Shown here: piece by piece, positions 45,217-57,400 of the stretch | Numbering within the stretch: position 1 is the stretch's first letter | How the letters are laid out: every line of letters begins with the position of its first letter | Origin: Isoetes taiwanensis | Taxonomy: Eukaryota > Streptophyta > Lycopodiopsida > Isoetales > Isoetaceae | Direction of reading: 5' to 3' | Assembly: GCA_021234155.1 (NCBI GenBank) | Contig: JAJEKV010000134.1 | Location: 1,671,328 to 1,735,327, forward strand | Length of the DNA stretch: 64,000 nucleotides | Made by a program: the position numbers and the translations under genes | Notes under the pieces: generated by a model | What the model was told of the DNA's origin: nothing | The model's database searches: none | The model's input: the letters and a program-made list of their open reading frames with translations, nothing else

Positions 45217-48156
45217 GGGTCATTTGACAGACCTTATATCGGGGAGTTACAAATATCACGAGCTCACATTCCTTCTTCGGCATTAGAGAAAGCGGATCTT
45301 ACAAGAAATTAAAGATATTGAGGCTGCGCGGGTTCTTTGGAGGCGAAGTTGAAGGCTGGTTTTGCAATGGTTTAAATGCGGTGATAGGTGTTCTCATTTC
45401 TTTTTAGGGGCGGCAAAGCGGAGGAGGATGGCTACTTCTATTAACTCTCTCACTCTCCCGGATGGCTCGGAGGTTTTACGTCCGGTGCACCTAAAAGCGG
45501 CACCTACACAATCATTTTGCGGTATTCTTTTGCTCGACATAAACACCATTTCGGGGAGGACATGCAATCATTTGTGTTAACTAAAGTGCATTCTATTGTT
45601 TATGAGCAACGTTCAATTTTAGAGACAAATATCACTAGAGAGGCGATCTAGGCGGCGACTCACCTATTGGAGAAAGGAAAATGTCCGGTCTTGGCGGTTT
45701 TCCGGTAGAATTTTTCAAGAATATTGGGAGTGGATTGGAGATGATATATATAATGCATTTTGTGAATTTAGAAGATCTGACGAAGTTTGGACAAAATTCT
45801 TAACAGGTGCTATTTCCCTCATTCCCAAGTGTAAAGAGCCCAAGACCATTTCGGATTGGCGTCCTATAACATTACTTTCTCTGATTATATAAGATTTTTC
45901 TGCAGCTTCTGGCGGAAAGTTGTGTGTTGTTCTTGTTGAGTCAATTTAGTCCACCCAAAGCGGGTTCTTGCCTAGAAGGTGTATTCTTGATAATGTTGCG
46001 GCGGACCTATGAATGTATGTATTGGGCAAGGCTAAAGGCCCATCGTATTGTGTATCTCAAACTTGACTTTGCCAAGGCATATGGCGGTGTGGATTGGGGT
46101 TTTAGAGAAGTGTTTATTGGCTTTAGGGTTTGGTATTCCATTCACAAGAGATGTCATGAAGTTGCATACTTGACCAAGATCTCTGATACTCTTCGAGGGA
46201 GAGCCCTCTGTTGTCTTTCTGTTGGTAGAGGAGTTAAGTCAAAGGTTGCCCCTGGCTCCATTGCTTTTACAATAGTGGCGGAGGTGCTTTCACAATTATT
46301 TTCTAGTCTTTAGCGAGGATGATATGATCGGGGTCTTCCCTATGGAAAATGGCTCTCAAGAAATTATTAATCGGTTATCACGGATGATACCTTTCTATTT
46401 TTGAAGCGGAATCTTGATAATCTCCAAAATGCAAAGCTTACGCTTGACACATTTTCCTTAGCCTCACGGGTTTTGGTGGGTTGGCAAAAGTGTTACGCTT
46501 TGTGGACTCTAGATGATGAAGTCCCACCATGTGTTCTTGCTTACCCACGGAAGGTGTTGCCTCATGGGAAGGCAACCAAGCTTCTTGGTATCCCGGTGGG
46601 TATTCATGTTTCAACTTATGATGCTTGGGATGTTATAATCGAGGGGTTTGGGAGGCACCTTTTTTTGGTGGGATATGGCTAAGCTATCTATATGCGGAAG
46701 GGTAGCAGGTTGCTAAGCATGTCTTAAGCAACACACATGTCTATATGGCTTACGCCATTCTTGCTTCCACTCAAAGTTTCGGGAGATTGTGGGTGTTGTT
46801 AGAAACTTTATCAGGGGTGGAAATGAAGCGGGGGTAGTGGTGAAGGTTGCACTAAGTGTATAAAACCTAAGTCTGGCTGGAGGTTTGGGCATGACCATTT
46901 CCATTTGCGAGTAAGGTTATGATCTCAAAATTCATTTGGCGGCTTCTAAAGGTAAGGATGATTCTCACGGGTTCTGGCTTATTACCGCAGGCTCTTACCC
47001 TCTTTGTATCCCTTTGGTAAAGTCACACTCAAACTGTTCTTCCATGGAGTTTATTTTATGAGTTGCGGCCTTATCATAATGCTTCTCCATTCTTAAAGGG
47101 ATTGTTAGATTCACGGCACCTGATCAAAACTTTATTCCACATCGGTCCAAGCGCGTATGCGATTATTTGCACCTTGTTGGTGGATCCCTCACGGTAGACA
47201 ATCAACCACTTTGCTTTCTGATTGCACCCATTGACTCAAAGACATTGGAAAAGTCTTTGGAATCTTAACTATTGCGGCATGGTATGACTCGAGCCGATTC
47301 TTGGCGACATGGGAGGCTTTTGATTAAAGTTTCTATTGGGGCGATGGGATAGAGTTCTTTGGCAAAAAGTTGCTGATTTTCTACAGCCTATTCTGCCACA
47401 CCAAGAAGATATTTTGGTATGGGTTTGTCATGAAGAAATTAAGGAGTGCAAACTTGTGAACTCTATGTATCGGTTGTTGCTTGATCTTGATATTCTTCCT
47501 CCGTCTAATAAGTGGTCTCTTCAACTTCCTCCTCCTCAATGGCAGAAGGTGTGGTCTTGGGCATGGGACAAGCTACTTCATCCTAAAGTGGCAGTTCTTT
47601 GGTGGCAGATTCTTCATAGGTGTCTGCGGGTTAATGTGCTTGTCCATAAGTTTAACCCTAGAATATCAAATCGGTGTCCCGGTATGCAAGCGTGGATCAC
47701 GAGACCATTGAGCATTGCTTTTCATGTGTGAACACCTTAGGCGGGTATGGGGCGGTTGTTTTCCCTTTTCAGGTTTCACTAACAAGTCAACAAGCTGCTT
47801 TTGGCAATTTACCCAAGTACACAGGCCCGTTACAAGGCCGGGCTTTTCATCTAGCGGCCGGATGGTTGCTTTGGACTATCTGGAAAAGATGAAGATTGGT
47901 AATCTTCAAAGGTGCGGATGTGGCGGATGTCGTGTTCTCAAAAGCTCAAGGTTACATTGTAAAGTCATATCATTGTTCTTCACTTGCCCCTCGCAAGAGG
48001 CAATTGATTTTTGAGGAGTTTTTGGATGTGCACTCTTATGCTTAGGCAGGTTGCTTCACTCGGTGGGTCTCCGCTTATCCGCTGAGATTTTATTCCTGTC
48101 TCTGCATTTATACTTGTATTTGACTCTTTGATTGAATAAAGTCTGACGTTCTTCAA

Positions 48157-48189
<33 letters not shown>
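45217..48189 (+). mobile_element. L1-type LINE 2 (copy B)
   Basis: Equivalent of 19793-22733, ending in a 32-base A run (48158-48189). RT (YLKLDFAKAYGGVDWGFREV) and zf-RVT parts are better preserved: 47336-47731 gives 131 open codons with WSWAWDKLLHPKVAVLWWQI and LHRCLRVNVLVHKFNPRISN. The right target duplication CAGTACAGT follows at 48190-48198. Confidence 0.75.
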
Positions 48190-48190
<1 letters not shown>

Positions 48191-51100
48191 AGTACAGTGT
48201 CTCCAAGATATATCAGTTGATCCTTGATCCTGCTGATCTTAAAACTGCCAGAGTATGGGGTTGTCCTCATGAAGTAGTTGTCAGGACTATTGTTGATGCT
48301 TGGCAGGCCTACTGTGCTAAGAAGATTCTTCTTTCCAGATGGTTATTACTCAATCAAAGTCTTGCCACTAATGAACAAGCAGCTAAGTACAACTAAGTAA
48401 CTTCAAACCTCTGTCCACTTGGCTGCTTGCAAGTTGAGACAAACTTGCATGTTTTTCAATGTCCAAGATGAAGTCCCTTCTGATCTTGTTGTGCTGCAAT
48501 AACAGGTTGCTCCATTCAGGATTTCTTGAACTTCTTAAGATTTTCGAATGCCTTTCATGGCATCTTGAGAACCTTAGCTCTATGGTCCATTTGAAACTGC
48601 TTTGGCCCATAGAAAACATGAGGGCTTAGCATATGATACTAATTGGGACACTCTTGGTAGTTTCCATGGTTTATATGCTTTCTTCAAATTGTCACTAGCT
48701 AATCTTTGGTGATGGTGATAATAATGAGTTTGTGACTGAACACTATGACATGGTGATTCCACTTGGGCATGGGAGGTATGATCCTAAGCCCATCTTGGAG
48801 AAGTGGACTCGGGGTCAAATTAAGGAGAAAATGGTGGTCTTAAACATTATGCCTTTAGGGAGTAAATGCATAGTAGAAATGCTCTGAGCTTTTCTTAGTA
48901 GAAGCTGGCTTGGCAAGGCCAATGAATTTCTTGAGGCAACCAAGTTTCTGGAACACAGGTTAATCTCGGCGATTTACGAGCCATCTTTGTATTTTTTCAT
49001 GACAAAGCTTAACAATCTAATTGAGGCAGCGGGATAAATCCACGACTCCTGCGGTTTCTAATAAAGGATGCATTTTTTTAGATAAACAATCCGATTCAAA
49101 TGCCTGAAACACACAAAGCTATCATTTTGCCCCTCGAACCCGGTTTACATTGAGCAAGCGAATTTCTTCCTTTGCTCTATGTTTCCAGTTTTAGACAAGG
49201 TCCTTTGCATTCTTGCGTTGTACATGTTTCAATTTTATGTATAAAGTGCATCATATTGCAGCCTGTCACATTAGAACCATTCAATTCAACATATAGATTC
49301 CAATATGAGCTTTCAACTTTTAAGCATGAGTTCATTGCATTCCCAATGTAAAAAATTGTAGTTTCCAAATCAAGACTCTTTTGCTAATAAGGGTATAAAG
49401 GAAAGGCTGACATAGAGATATCCAGACAGATGCCAAACTGGACTTCACCTGCTACAAGAACTTGGAGAACTTTTGTATATGGATCAATGGCCAACATATG
49501 GTGCTACAATGCAGATCTGAATTTGAGGTGGGTGATTACGATGTAGGAAAGATTTTAAGGTGTTAAAACTAAGCAACTTCCTTTTCTATATTATGTAGTA
49601 ATACAAAAGCGATGCTAATCGCGTTCAACAAAAAACCTCGATTTAAAATTCAGTTAAAATTATTGCCTATTATTGCACGATGAGAATTTCATCTTTTTAA
49701 AGAAATGCCTTTTTCTCCTTATAGTGCGATTTCCTTTATGATCTGAATAATCTAGGAGTCTGAGGGTTTGAGAAAGACAATTTATATTGCCACCTTGGAT
49801 CTGCTTTGGTACTTTCAAATGCCATAATTTTTAGAATGCGCATGCCAATTTTACCTTAGGTGCATCCTACTGGACCAGTCATTCTACCAAGGGCATTTTC
49901 ATTGCTGCATTATTCCATGGCCATGACTTATATTCTAACATCTTTCTTAGTTGCTATAGCTCCTGCTCAAATATGGAAAGGATATGCAGTGTCAAAGCAA
50001 GTCTATCCAGAGTTTGCATCTACTGATATCCAGATTTTGTGGTCAAGAGATGCTAGGTTGAGTGGAATCTAATAGGTTAGAATAGATGTGAACTTCGCAG
50101 AAGCTATTTTGCATTCATAAAAATTTGAGGCATTGGATATCGATCTATGTGCTTTTGACAAAATGCAGTTACTTGAATTTCATTCTTATAGACATGCTTC
50201 GCTTAATAGATAGGTGTAGACCTGTAAAAATAGATACCCCAAGAACTCATAACCCTGGTTGTACTTGCATAGCTTGAGTTATTTGTATCTCATGAGGCTA
50301 ACCACTTTATGTTAGAGTAAAGGCCGTTATTAACTAGGATTGCAAACTTCTATTTCTAGATCCGCCCCTTACCTTCACTAACGAAATGCTTACAATAAAA
50401 GAGCATGGGCTTGCAGTCAAATACTTAAAACGGAAAGAACAGATTTTTTGTGCAATGTTTGTAACATCGTCTTTGCAACTATTGCTTGATTATTTTTCTT
50501 CTTTCTAATGTTTCAAGGACATTATTCCAACTAAACTACAGATTTAAGATTGTGGAGCTTAGCAGGGAATGCATGGCCTAAGAAACAAAGGAACTATGCA
50601 TGAAACATGTATTGCGCTTTGTGCCATAAAGAAGCAAGGAATTAAATCAAAATTGAGTTATGTAAATGTGTTTTATATATGAGTTATACACATGTTTCGT
50701 AGACATTACTGTAGAAGATTGGAAATAGAATCATTCGATAATGTTTCGTAGACATTACTATAGAAGATTAGAAATAGAATCATTTGATTGTTCGGAACTA
50801 AGACCAAATATCTTAAAATGCTATGACCTTGACTTACTGCTTAAAAGGCCTTGACAATACAAAATGGCAGAAAGAGATAACTTTTGTTTGCAATACGATA
50901 CACATGCGACATCTGTGACAATATAAAATGGCAGAAAGAGATAACTTTTGTTTGCAATACATACACATGCGACATTTGCATGAGGTAACTAGCAAAACCA
51001 CTCGCCATTTTAGACTCTTTAGCATATAACAACACAAATATTTAACTATAGCAGCAATCCTTTGGCCGTGAAATTTGATGCAGTCAAATGTTGTACCATT

Positions 51101-51215
51101 TCTACAATTATAGCATAAGAAGATATTTACATTATAAACAATGCACAAGAAAATTTCTTCAAATATAGCATAAGGAGATATTTACATTGTAAACGATGCA
51201 CAAGAAATAGTTTAT

Positions 51216-52140
51216 ATGTTATATGTTGTTGTAGAATTTATGCATGTGCATTCCCAAGCGAGGTGGAGGAGAGCAGGTATTATTTCTATTGAACAGTGGT
51301 ATTTTGGTATTGACATTGCTCCTTGGCAATGGTTTCAGGAGACATATGGGTTGTTGGATAAAGATATCACTATATGGGCTTATATAGCAAGTGCTCTTCC
51401 TCTAATTAAGAAGGTGGGTACCAAGAGATCTTTGGAACTTTGTTCAAGGTATTAAAAGAAGGCAAGAAGCTAGTAAGTTCATGCTACCTGATTACTTACC
51501 TCCTCAAGTACTTTATCACCTTCTCGAAAATGGCACTTCTGGACTTTGCCTTCTCAATGGCAATCCATCACGGAACCTTGTTTGGTCTAAATATAATCCT
51601 CAAAGGTAAATGTTCTACTTTGGCGGTGATTCATCGCTCTTTGAGAGTTAATCGGATGGTTCATCGCTTTAAGCGAGGAGTAAGCCCACTTTGCCCAATC
51701 GTGGCGGTGCATTGAAACATTGGAGCACTTTGTTTATATTTGTGTCTGAGTGAGTAGTCTTAGGTCTGGCTGCATTCTCTTTTGGAGTATATTTGGATCG
51801 TCAGCACTTTCTTTTGGGTATTTATCCAAATCAGTGGACTGCTTCTAAAAGGATTGCATTTCACATGGCAAAGTCCTGGCTAATATGGAGTGTATGGAAG
51901 CGAAGGTGAAGAAAGGTCTTTTATGATAAGTGTATTTATTCTCAGGTGGTGCTTCAAGAAATTAAGTAAAGTTGTATAATTGCTTTTCGGATCTCCAATT
52001 GGCCTGATCGTATTAAAATTCCAATATGGAGTGATCATCTAAAAGTGATTGATGCTTCAGGGACATTTCTTACTTCTGGAAGTACTTTGTAATATTTTGA
52101 GTGTATAATATGAAGTAAAACACGTTCTTCAAAAAAAAAT
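51216..52140 (+). mobile_element. LINE 3 tail (copy B)
   Basis: Equivalent of 25751-26667, with the same opening frame (WRRAGIISIEQWYFGIDIAP) and short 3' A run near 52,130-52,138. The frame breaks earlier than in copy A. Confidence 0.55.
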
Positions 52141-53078
52141 TTATCCTTAGGATAAGGTATTCATATGCTTAGGCCAATTGAATGGTGGTGTATAAGGATT
52201 TAAATACGGTTTATGAACATTTCGACTGCAGATCAAGTTAAAAGCATGAATCATGTGTGTGTTTTACTTTTGTTGCTCCTTTGCATCTTCTTATATAAAG
52301 CATGTATTGCAGACCAAGTTAAAGGCATGAATCATGTATGTTTTTGACTTTCATTGCTCCTTTGCATCTTCTTGTATAAACGCATGTATTGCAGAGTGAA
52401 CTTTAAGGCACACAAGATCTCCAATTAAAGCCACCCTAGCACAAAATTCCAAGATAGCCTTGCATCAACTAGCTTGAGCCTATGCATAAGAACCCCAATG
52501 AAAGCCACTTTAGCACAAAACTCCTAAATAGCCTCGCATCACCTAGCTTGAGCCTATATTTCAATTTTAATATTTATGACTTAAGAGACAGCCGGATAGG
52601 ATGATAAAGTGTAAGTGTAGGTTGGAGTTCGACCATGTTTTGAATTTAAAACAACTATCCAAGAGAAGAAAATGCACAAATTCCCCATAGCTTGTAGATA
52701 AGACCTATGCTAGGTAAGACCTAGGCCACATATCTAGGTAAAATGCGAATGACTTATACAAGGCTCCCTTTAATGCGCATGTGCTATACATATCATATTG
52801 TCAAGAGTTTAGCACATGAAAATAGTTATTATCGTCATGGAAATATAATGATGGTCTGATAAATTATTGAACCTTAATAACCTGGCCCTCAAGTTTTAAT
52901 GCTGAGATCAAATCTCAGCCATTGGTTGCAGTGGTATTACCCACCAGTAACACATTAAAAAACCCATGAACACCTAGTTTGTTATGCGAAATAGCCATAA
53001 ACACCTAGCTTGTTATGAAAACCACCATAAAACCACTACAAAACCACCATAAAACTCTCGGTCTCAGGTTGTTAAAGC

Positions 53079-53185
53079 GGATAACACCCTAGAACTCGGG
53101 TGTTATGCCCTACTATAACAAACTCGGGCCTCCAGCCCTCGTTTGTTATAATAGGGCATAACACCCTCGTTCCAGGGTGTTATCC
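53079..53185. repeat. Foldback element with 45-bp arms, upstream of the release factor gene
   Basis: Left arm 53079-53123 (starts GGATAACACCCT) and right arm 53141-53185 (ends AGGGTGTTATCC) are reverse complements with few mismatches around a 17-base loop. In copy A the right arm is conserved but the left arm is strongly altered. No clear target duplication is seen. Confidence 0.7.
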
Positions 53186-53570
53186 CTCTCATGTTTCAAA
53201 AAGCAGAGTACATGCTTCTCAAATTACAAATCAACTCTACTTCCTAAAGCATAAGTTTCTAGCTTTTACTTCCTTAGAATTTTGCCTCTTAGATGTTTTC
53301 TACTTAAACCCAATACTCTTATTAGTTTATTTATCCTATGCCCAATGAAAAGCCCAACAGCATTGGGCACTTTTCCTAGTAGATAGAGTAGCTTTTTTTT
53401 AAAGATCAAGAGGCCCTTTAACAAATTGCCCCTTAACGGGGCAATCCAAAAACACACGGAGTTTTTCTGATTTAAACACCAAGGGTGGTTGTTAAATAAT
53501 GGATAGTCTAAAATTGCTAAACAATTAGGGCAACCTATTATGTGGGTCAGTTGTATGGAAATGAACCAGT

Positions 53571-55859
53571 TTGTTGGCCAACAGGTTTAATCGGAGGGTT
53601 CTTGAGCGATGCGGCGATGGATGCAGCTACGGCACCCAATTGTTGCAGCGGCAACCAGTTGCCGCTTCTCGACCTTCGGTATGCCGTCTTATCTTACATA
53701 CAGCTGCATTAACGCATTTTGCTAAGTCGCTTGGAAAATATAGATAAGCAACAACCGTTACCGCATGATATGTTGGCTATTCTTGAACGGCGGATGAAAG
53801 CAGTGGAAGTTCGGCATCATCAGCTTTCTCAGGAACTCCTGCAAGTAGTATACTCATTCATTTTGATTGTATTTTTTTTTTAACAAAGAAATTGATTAAG
53901 TATCCGCAGCCTTCAATATCCCCTGACGATATGGCAAAGATAAATAAGGAGCTTAAGAAATTGGACGCCCATCTCAGTGGCATTACAACATTGCGAGAAA
54001 AGCAAAAGGCAAGTTCTGTGCTGGATTATGTAGGCCTCAATGTTTTACATATAGAGGATATTTGATCATTGAGCTAGCAGTGTTCCAATATAGATTGCGG
54101 GTCGTATTTGTAATCCCATTGAAGATGAATCAAATCCTATTTTTGTAAATGTTGCTCTGTCGTGTCAAACAAAATTGGAAATTGCTGCAAATGCTTTTGT
54201 CTTTCAGCTCGTTTTCATGTTTCCTAAACAAAAACTCCTTATTGGCCAGGAGATTGGTGAGTTGAAAGCTTTACTTAATGATTCAAAGGAGGATGAGGAT
54301 ATCGGAAGCTGGCAGCAGATGAAATGAAAGCTGCAAGCAAAGAAGAAATTGAATTTCAGCATGAAATACTCCTTGGGATGCTTCCAAAAAGATGAGGCAG
54401 ATAACAGAGGATGTATTTTAGAAGTCAGAGCAGGTAATTGGTTGCCCTTCAAAGTTGAAGTCCAATTTAATCAGCATTGAAGCTTTAAATAAACTTTTTA
54501 ATCATATTGGCAGGCGCGGACGGGGAAGAAGCCTCTTTATTTGCGATGGACCTATTTAAGATGTATGCTAGTAAACTATCATCTTTCTGAAGTTTGGATC
54601 CTTTCCTTGTAGCTTAGCTGTGTTTGTTTTTTGGGCAGGTATGAGCGATATGCGAAAACAACTCTTGGACTTTGAGGTTATGGACATCAATGAGGCGGAG
54701 GTTCGGGGTTATAAGGTGCAAAGTTTGCCCTTGCCTAATGGTGTGTTGTGTTGTGCTCGAGTAATTTGTCATTCTGGGATTTTGTTTCTGCAGGAGGCCA
54801 GTGCATCTATATCAGGGACTGGAGCATTTGGTAAGCTGAAATTTGAAAGTGGTGTGCATCGTGTTCAGGTATCTAATTTTTCTTGAGTCTTGTTTATTGA
54901 AATGTATATCATACTATTTTGGCTACCTTGTTTGCAGCGAGTTCCTTTAACTGAGAAAGGTGGCCGAACTCACACTAGCACAGCTTCCGTTGCAGTCCTT
55001 CCTCAAGCTGATGAGGTCTTCACCAGGTCTATATATATCTTTGCTAAATGTTAGCAATCAAGGTTGGGTTCGGTTGGGTTTGGAAGAGCTGTTGCTTTTT
55101 GTGGATCTATGCACAGTTTTTAGTCACATGCCTTCTTAAATTATTGTACTTTCTTTAAGTATTAAAGCATGAGTTAGGGAGTAAAAACATGGAAGACTAA
55201 CAAATAAAAGTTACTAGTGTGATGGTAAATTTTGTTCTAATGTTCTGTCATCCAGGTTGATGTGCAATTAAACAATGACGACATGCGAATTGACACTTAC
55301 CGGGCTGGTGGAGCTGGCGGTCAGCATGTGAATACAACTAGCAGTGCTGTCCGTATAACCCATATCCCATCTGGGATTGTTGTTGCCATCCAAGATGAGA
55401 GATCACAACACAAGGTAATATGAACAGTGTGCACAAGGACAATTTTTGCCACTGTTACGCTGAGCATGCTTGCATGATGTTACAGAACAAAGCAAAGGCG
55501 CTTAAGATTTTGCGCGTGAAGTTATTTGAAATGGAGAGGCATAAACTGGCATCCAGCAGGTCGGAGTTAAGGCAAGAGCAGGTAGGTTTAATCCAAAGGA
55601 CTAGTCTTGAACTCGCCATTATTCTCATTTTCTAACAATGCCTTCTGGCATGCATTTGGTATGCAAGATTGGTAGCTGTGACAGATCTGAACGGATCCGC
55701 ACATATAATTTTGCACAAGGACGTGTCACAGATCACCGTGTGGGAATGACACAACATTCAATTGAGCAAATCTTACAGGGCGAGGGTCTTGATGCCTTTA
55801 TTGATGCCCTTCAAATGAAACAAGAAGTAGATGCTCTTGCTTCTCTAAGGGTTTCTTGA
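53571..55859 (+). CDS. Mitochondrial-type peptide chain release factor 1 (prfA/RF1 family), ten exons
   Basis: Exons by splice signals and protein continuity: ~53571-53844, 53910-54008, 54250-54433, 54514-54562, 54639-54715, 54794-54868, 54938-55015, 55256-55414, 55486-55581, 55668-55859 (TGA). The protein reads stop codons UAA/UAG and releases the nascent chain; the organellar form works in mitochondrial translation. The catalytic GGQ lies in [34 protein letters not shown] and [20 protein letters not shown] are RF1-family blocks. From family knowledge, ERSQHKNKAKAL and the C-terminal [17 protein letters not shown] resemble the plant mitochondrial paralogue more than plastid APG3. Exon 1 encodes an Arg-rich leader suited to a transit peptide, but no in-frame ATG is evident, so the start is uncertain. 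Small indels in exons 1, 3 and 4 look like sequence errors, since copy A is right at most of them. Confidence 0.85.
54009..54249 (+). other. Predicted GC-AG intron in the release factor gene
   Basis: Exon 2 ends CAAAAG and is followed by GCAAGT, the strong consensus of the rare GC-AG intron class; the acceptor is TTGGCCAG at 54249. Both gene copies carry the GC donor. Using it keeps the reading frame into [17 protein letters not shown]. Confidence 0.55.
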
Positions 55860-56038
55860 CGCACATGCGGTGCCATTTCACACGTACTGTTGGTTGTTTT
55901 GCTATGAACTTGATTATGCATCTTTACGTTCAGTAAAAGTTTCTGAAGCAAGGGGAGAAAGTCTTTACTCCCCTTTTACCCTCTTATCTCCAAAAATTGT
56001 CTTCTGCTTGACTAAAAAGCAGCTTCGTGGATACGATC

Positions 56039-56044
56039 AATAAA
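56039..56044 (+). promoter_or_regulatory. Possible poly(A) signal of the release factor gene
   Basis: AATAAA lies 180 bases after the stop codon at 55859, a normal plant 3' UTR distance. Confidence 0.35.
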
Positions 56045-56271
56045 GACCTCTGAGGGAACAATCTTTTGTCTCTATTTATTGGTGCACGGAGACAACCTTG
56101 GTGTTGCCAACTAGGAGCGGAACCCAAGTAGACAAATAGCACTTATCGTATTTAAGATGGGGTATCTTAAATTTTTCTGATTGTTAGTAGGTAAATGGAG
56201 CCAGTAATGTAAGTTTCATTGGCTCAGTAAAAATGATTTAAAACTGTGTGAACAATTAAAGTTGAGGATCT

Positions 56272-56451
56272 GGTTGAAATCTTAACATTGGTATTGCAAT
56301 GGCCAACAATGATCTAATAGAACTAAGTAGCAACCTTCCCTTCCCTCACCATAAAGTAACAGGTTGAAATCTTGACATTGGTATTGCAATTGCCAACAAT
56401 GATCTAATAGAACTAAGTAGCTGCCTTCCCTTCCCTCACCATAAAGGAACA
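56272..56451. repeat. Two-copy tandem repeat, 90-bp unit
   Basis: Units at 56272-56361 and 56362-56451 share GGTTGAAATCTT, GCCAACAATGATCTAATAG and CCTTCCCTTCCCTCACC with few differences. It lies in the 3' flank of the release factor gene. Confidence 0.85.
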
Positions 56452-56573
56452 GATGGTGATATTTCTTAAAACTACGGCCCATTTTATGTCCAGCGATAGT
56501 CCTCTTGATGGTCACCTGATTTCTAACATTAGGGCCGAGGAATTTCTTGGATGTTTCAGCTTCAACGTTTATA

Positions 56574-56671
56574 GGCCAAGAGCAGGCCATTTCGCCTAGT
56601 AAGGGCCTGGCGAGCCCGTTAGGGCGAAATGCAACCGGATCGCCTCTAGGCGAAAATGGCTCTCTGGCCTT
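56574..56671. repeat. ~97-bp inverted repeat
   Basis: Core arms GCCATTTCGCCTAG (56586-56599) and CTAGGCGAAAATGGC (56646-56660) differ by one inserted base. Weaker pairing extends outward (AGGCCAAGAG with CTCTGGCCT). The centre holds a second inner GGGC/GCCC symmetry. It is possibly a small foldback transposon. Confidence 0.6.
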
Positions 56672-57159
56672 TACTTATTACAAAAACTCGAGTATTGCAC
56701 TAGTTTATGGACCCTCTCCCCTTGGGATTTTTTTTTTTAAGACAAGAGTTGTAGAAGGAAAAGGTGATCTTATTAGTTGTCAAAATTCAAGATATCGCAG
56801 ATGGCATGGTCATGGACATCTCCTACAGTTCTAGGATTGCATTTTGTGCTCTATTTATCCATTAAGGACCTGGATTGTCCAAGAATGGTCTTCATGTCTA
56901 CTGGTTCAGGGAAAAGCAGTTCCATGTTAATCAACACAGAAAATAGAACAGAACAATAGAAAAAGCAATCTTCCTTTACAAGCCTTTCCTTCTCATGTAG
57001 GATTCACATGGACCCTACATTTTTGGGGTGCTATAAGACAATTCTCAGTTCTCGGTTCACATGAAAAAATAGTAACGCTAAATAGGAAACTTCCTCGTTT
57101 GGTGATGCGTGTGCCTTCCTTCAATCATTCAACAACAATAGATAACTGAGCCTTAGCCC

Positions 57160-57400
57160 TCACCATCGATTTGCTTTTCCTAGGATTTGCTCCATCAATT
57201 TGCTTTTCGGATCATATAACTACAACAATTTGCTTTTACGTACATGCCCTCCCACAATTTGTTGAAAATTTTGCCCTTGCTTTTCTGGGTCTCCAATTTG
57301 TTTTTTCATATTTGCTTTTCCAATTTCCTTCAAAGCATCAACTCTTAACAGATTTGCTCATGCTCTTATTTTTGTTCAAGGATTTGCTATTCACACATGG
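57160..57400. repeat. Irregular ATTTGCTTTT-rich low-complexity stretch
   Basis: ATTTGCTTTT or close variants recur about eight times at uneven spacing. A 114-codon hydrophobic frame here (57171-57515) is a by-product of this composition and I do not call it a gene. Confidence 0.5.

Larger units (their letters stand above)
29345..54790. repeat. Copy B of a 25.4-kb direct repeat
   Basis: This is the second copy of the segment that starts at ~3,909. It begins abruptly inside gag. Its first ~4 kb is especially disturbed (GCGG-type substitutions for CAG-containing words). Everything described in copy A recurs here in order. Unlike copy A it continues past exon 5 of the release factor gene into the full gene. 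Confidence 0.9.

Noticed and set aside
50834-51148. Cys-rich minus-strand frame with repeated CRMC segments
   Set aside because: It lies on the tandem doublets near 50.9 kb, which repeat the peptide mechanically; the copy A version is not open over the same length.
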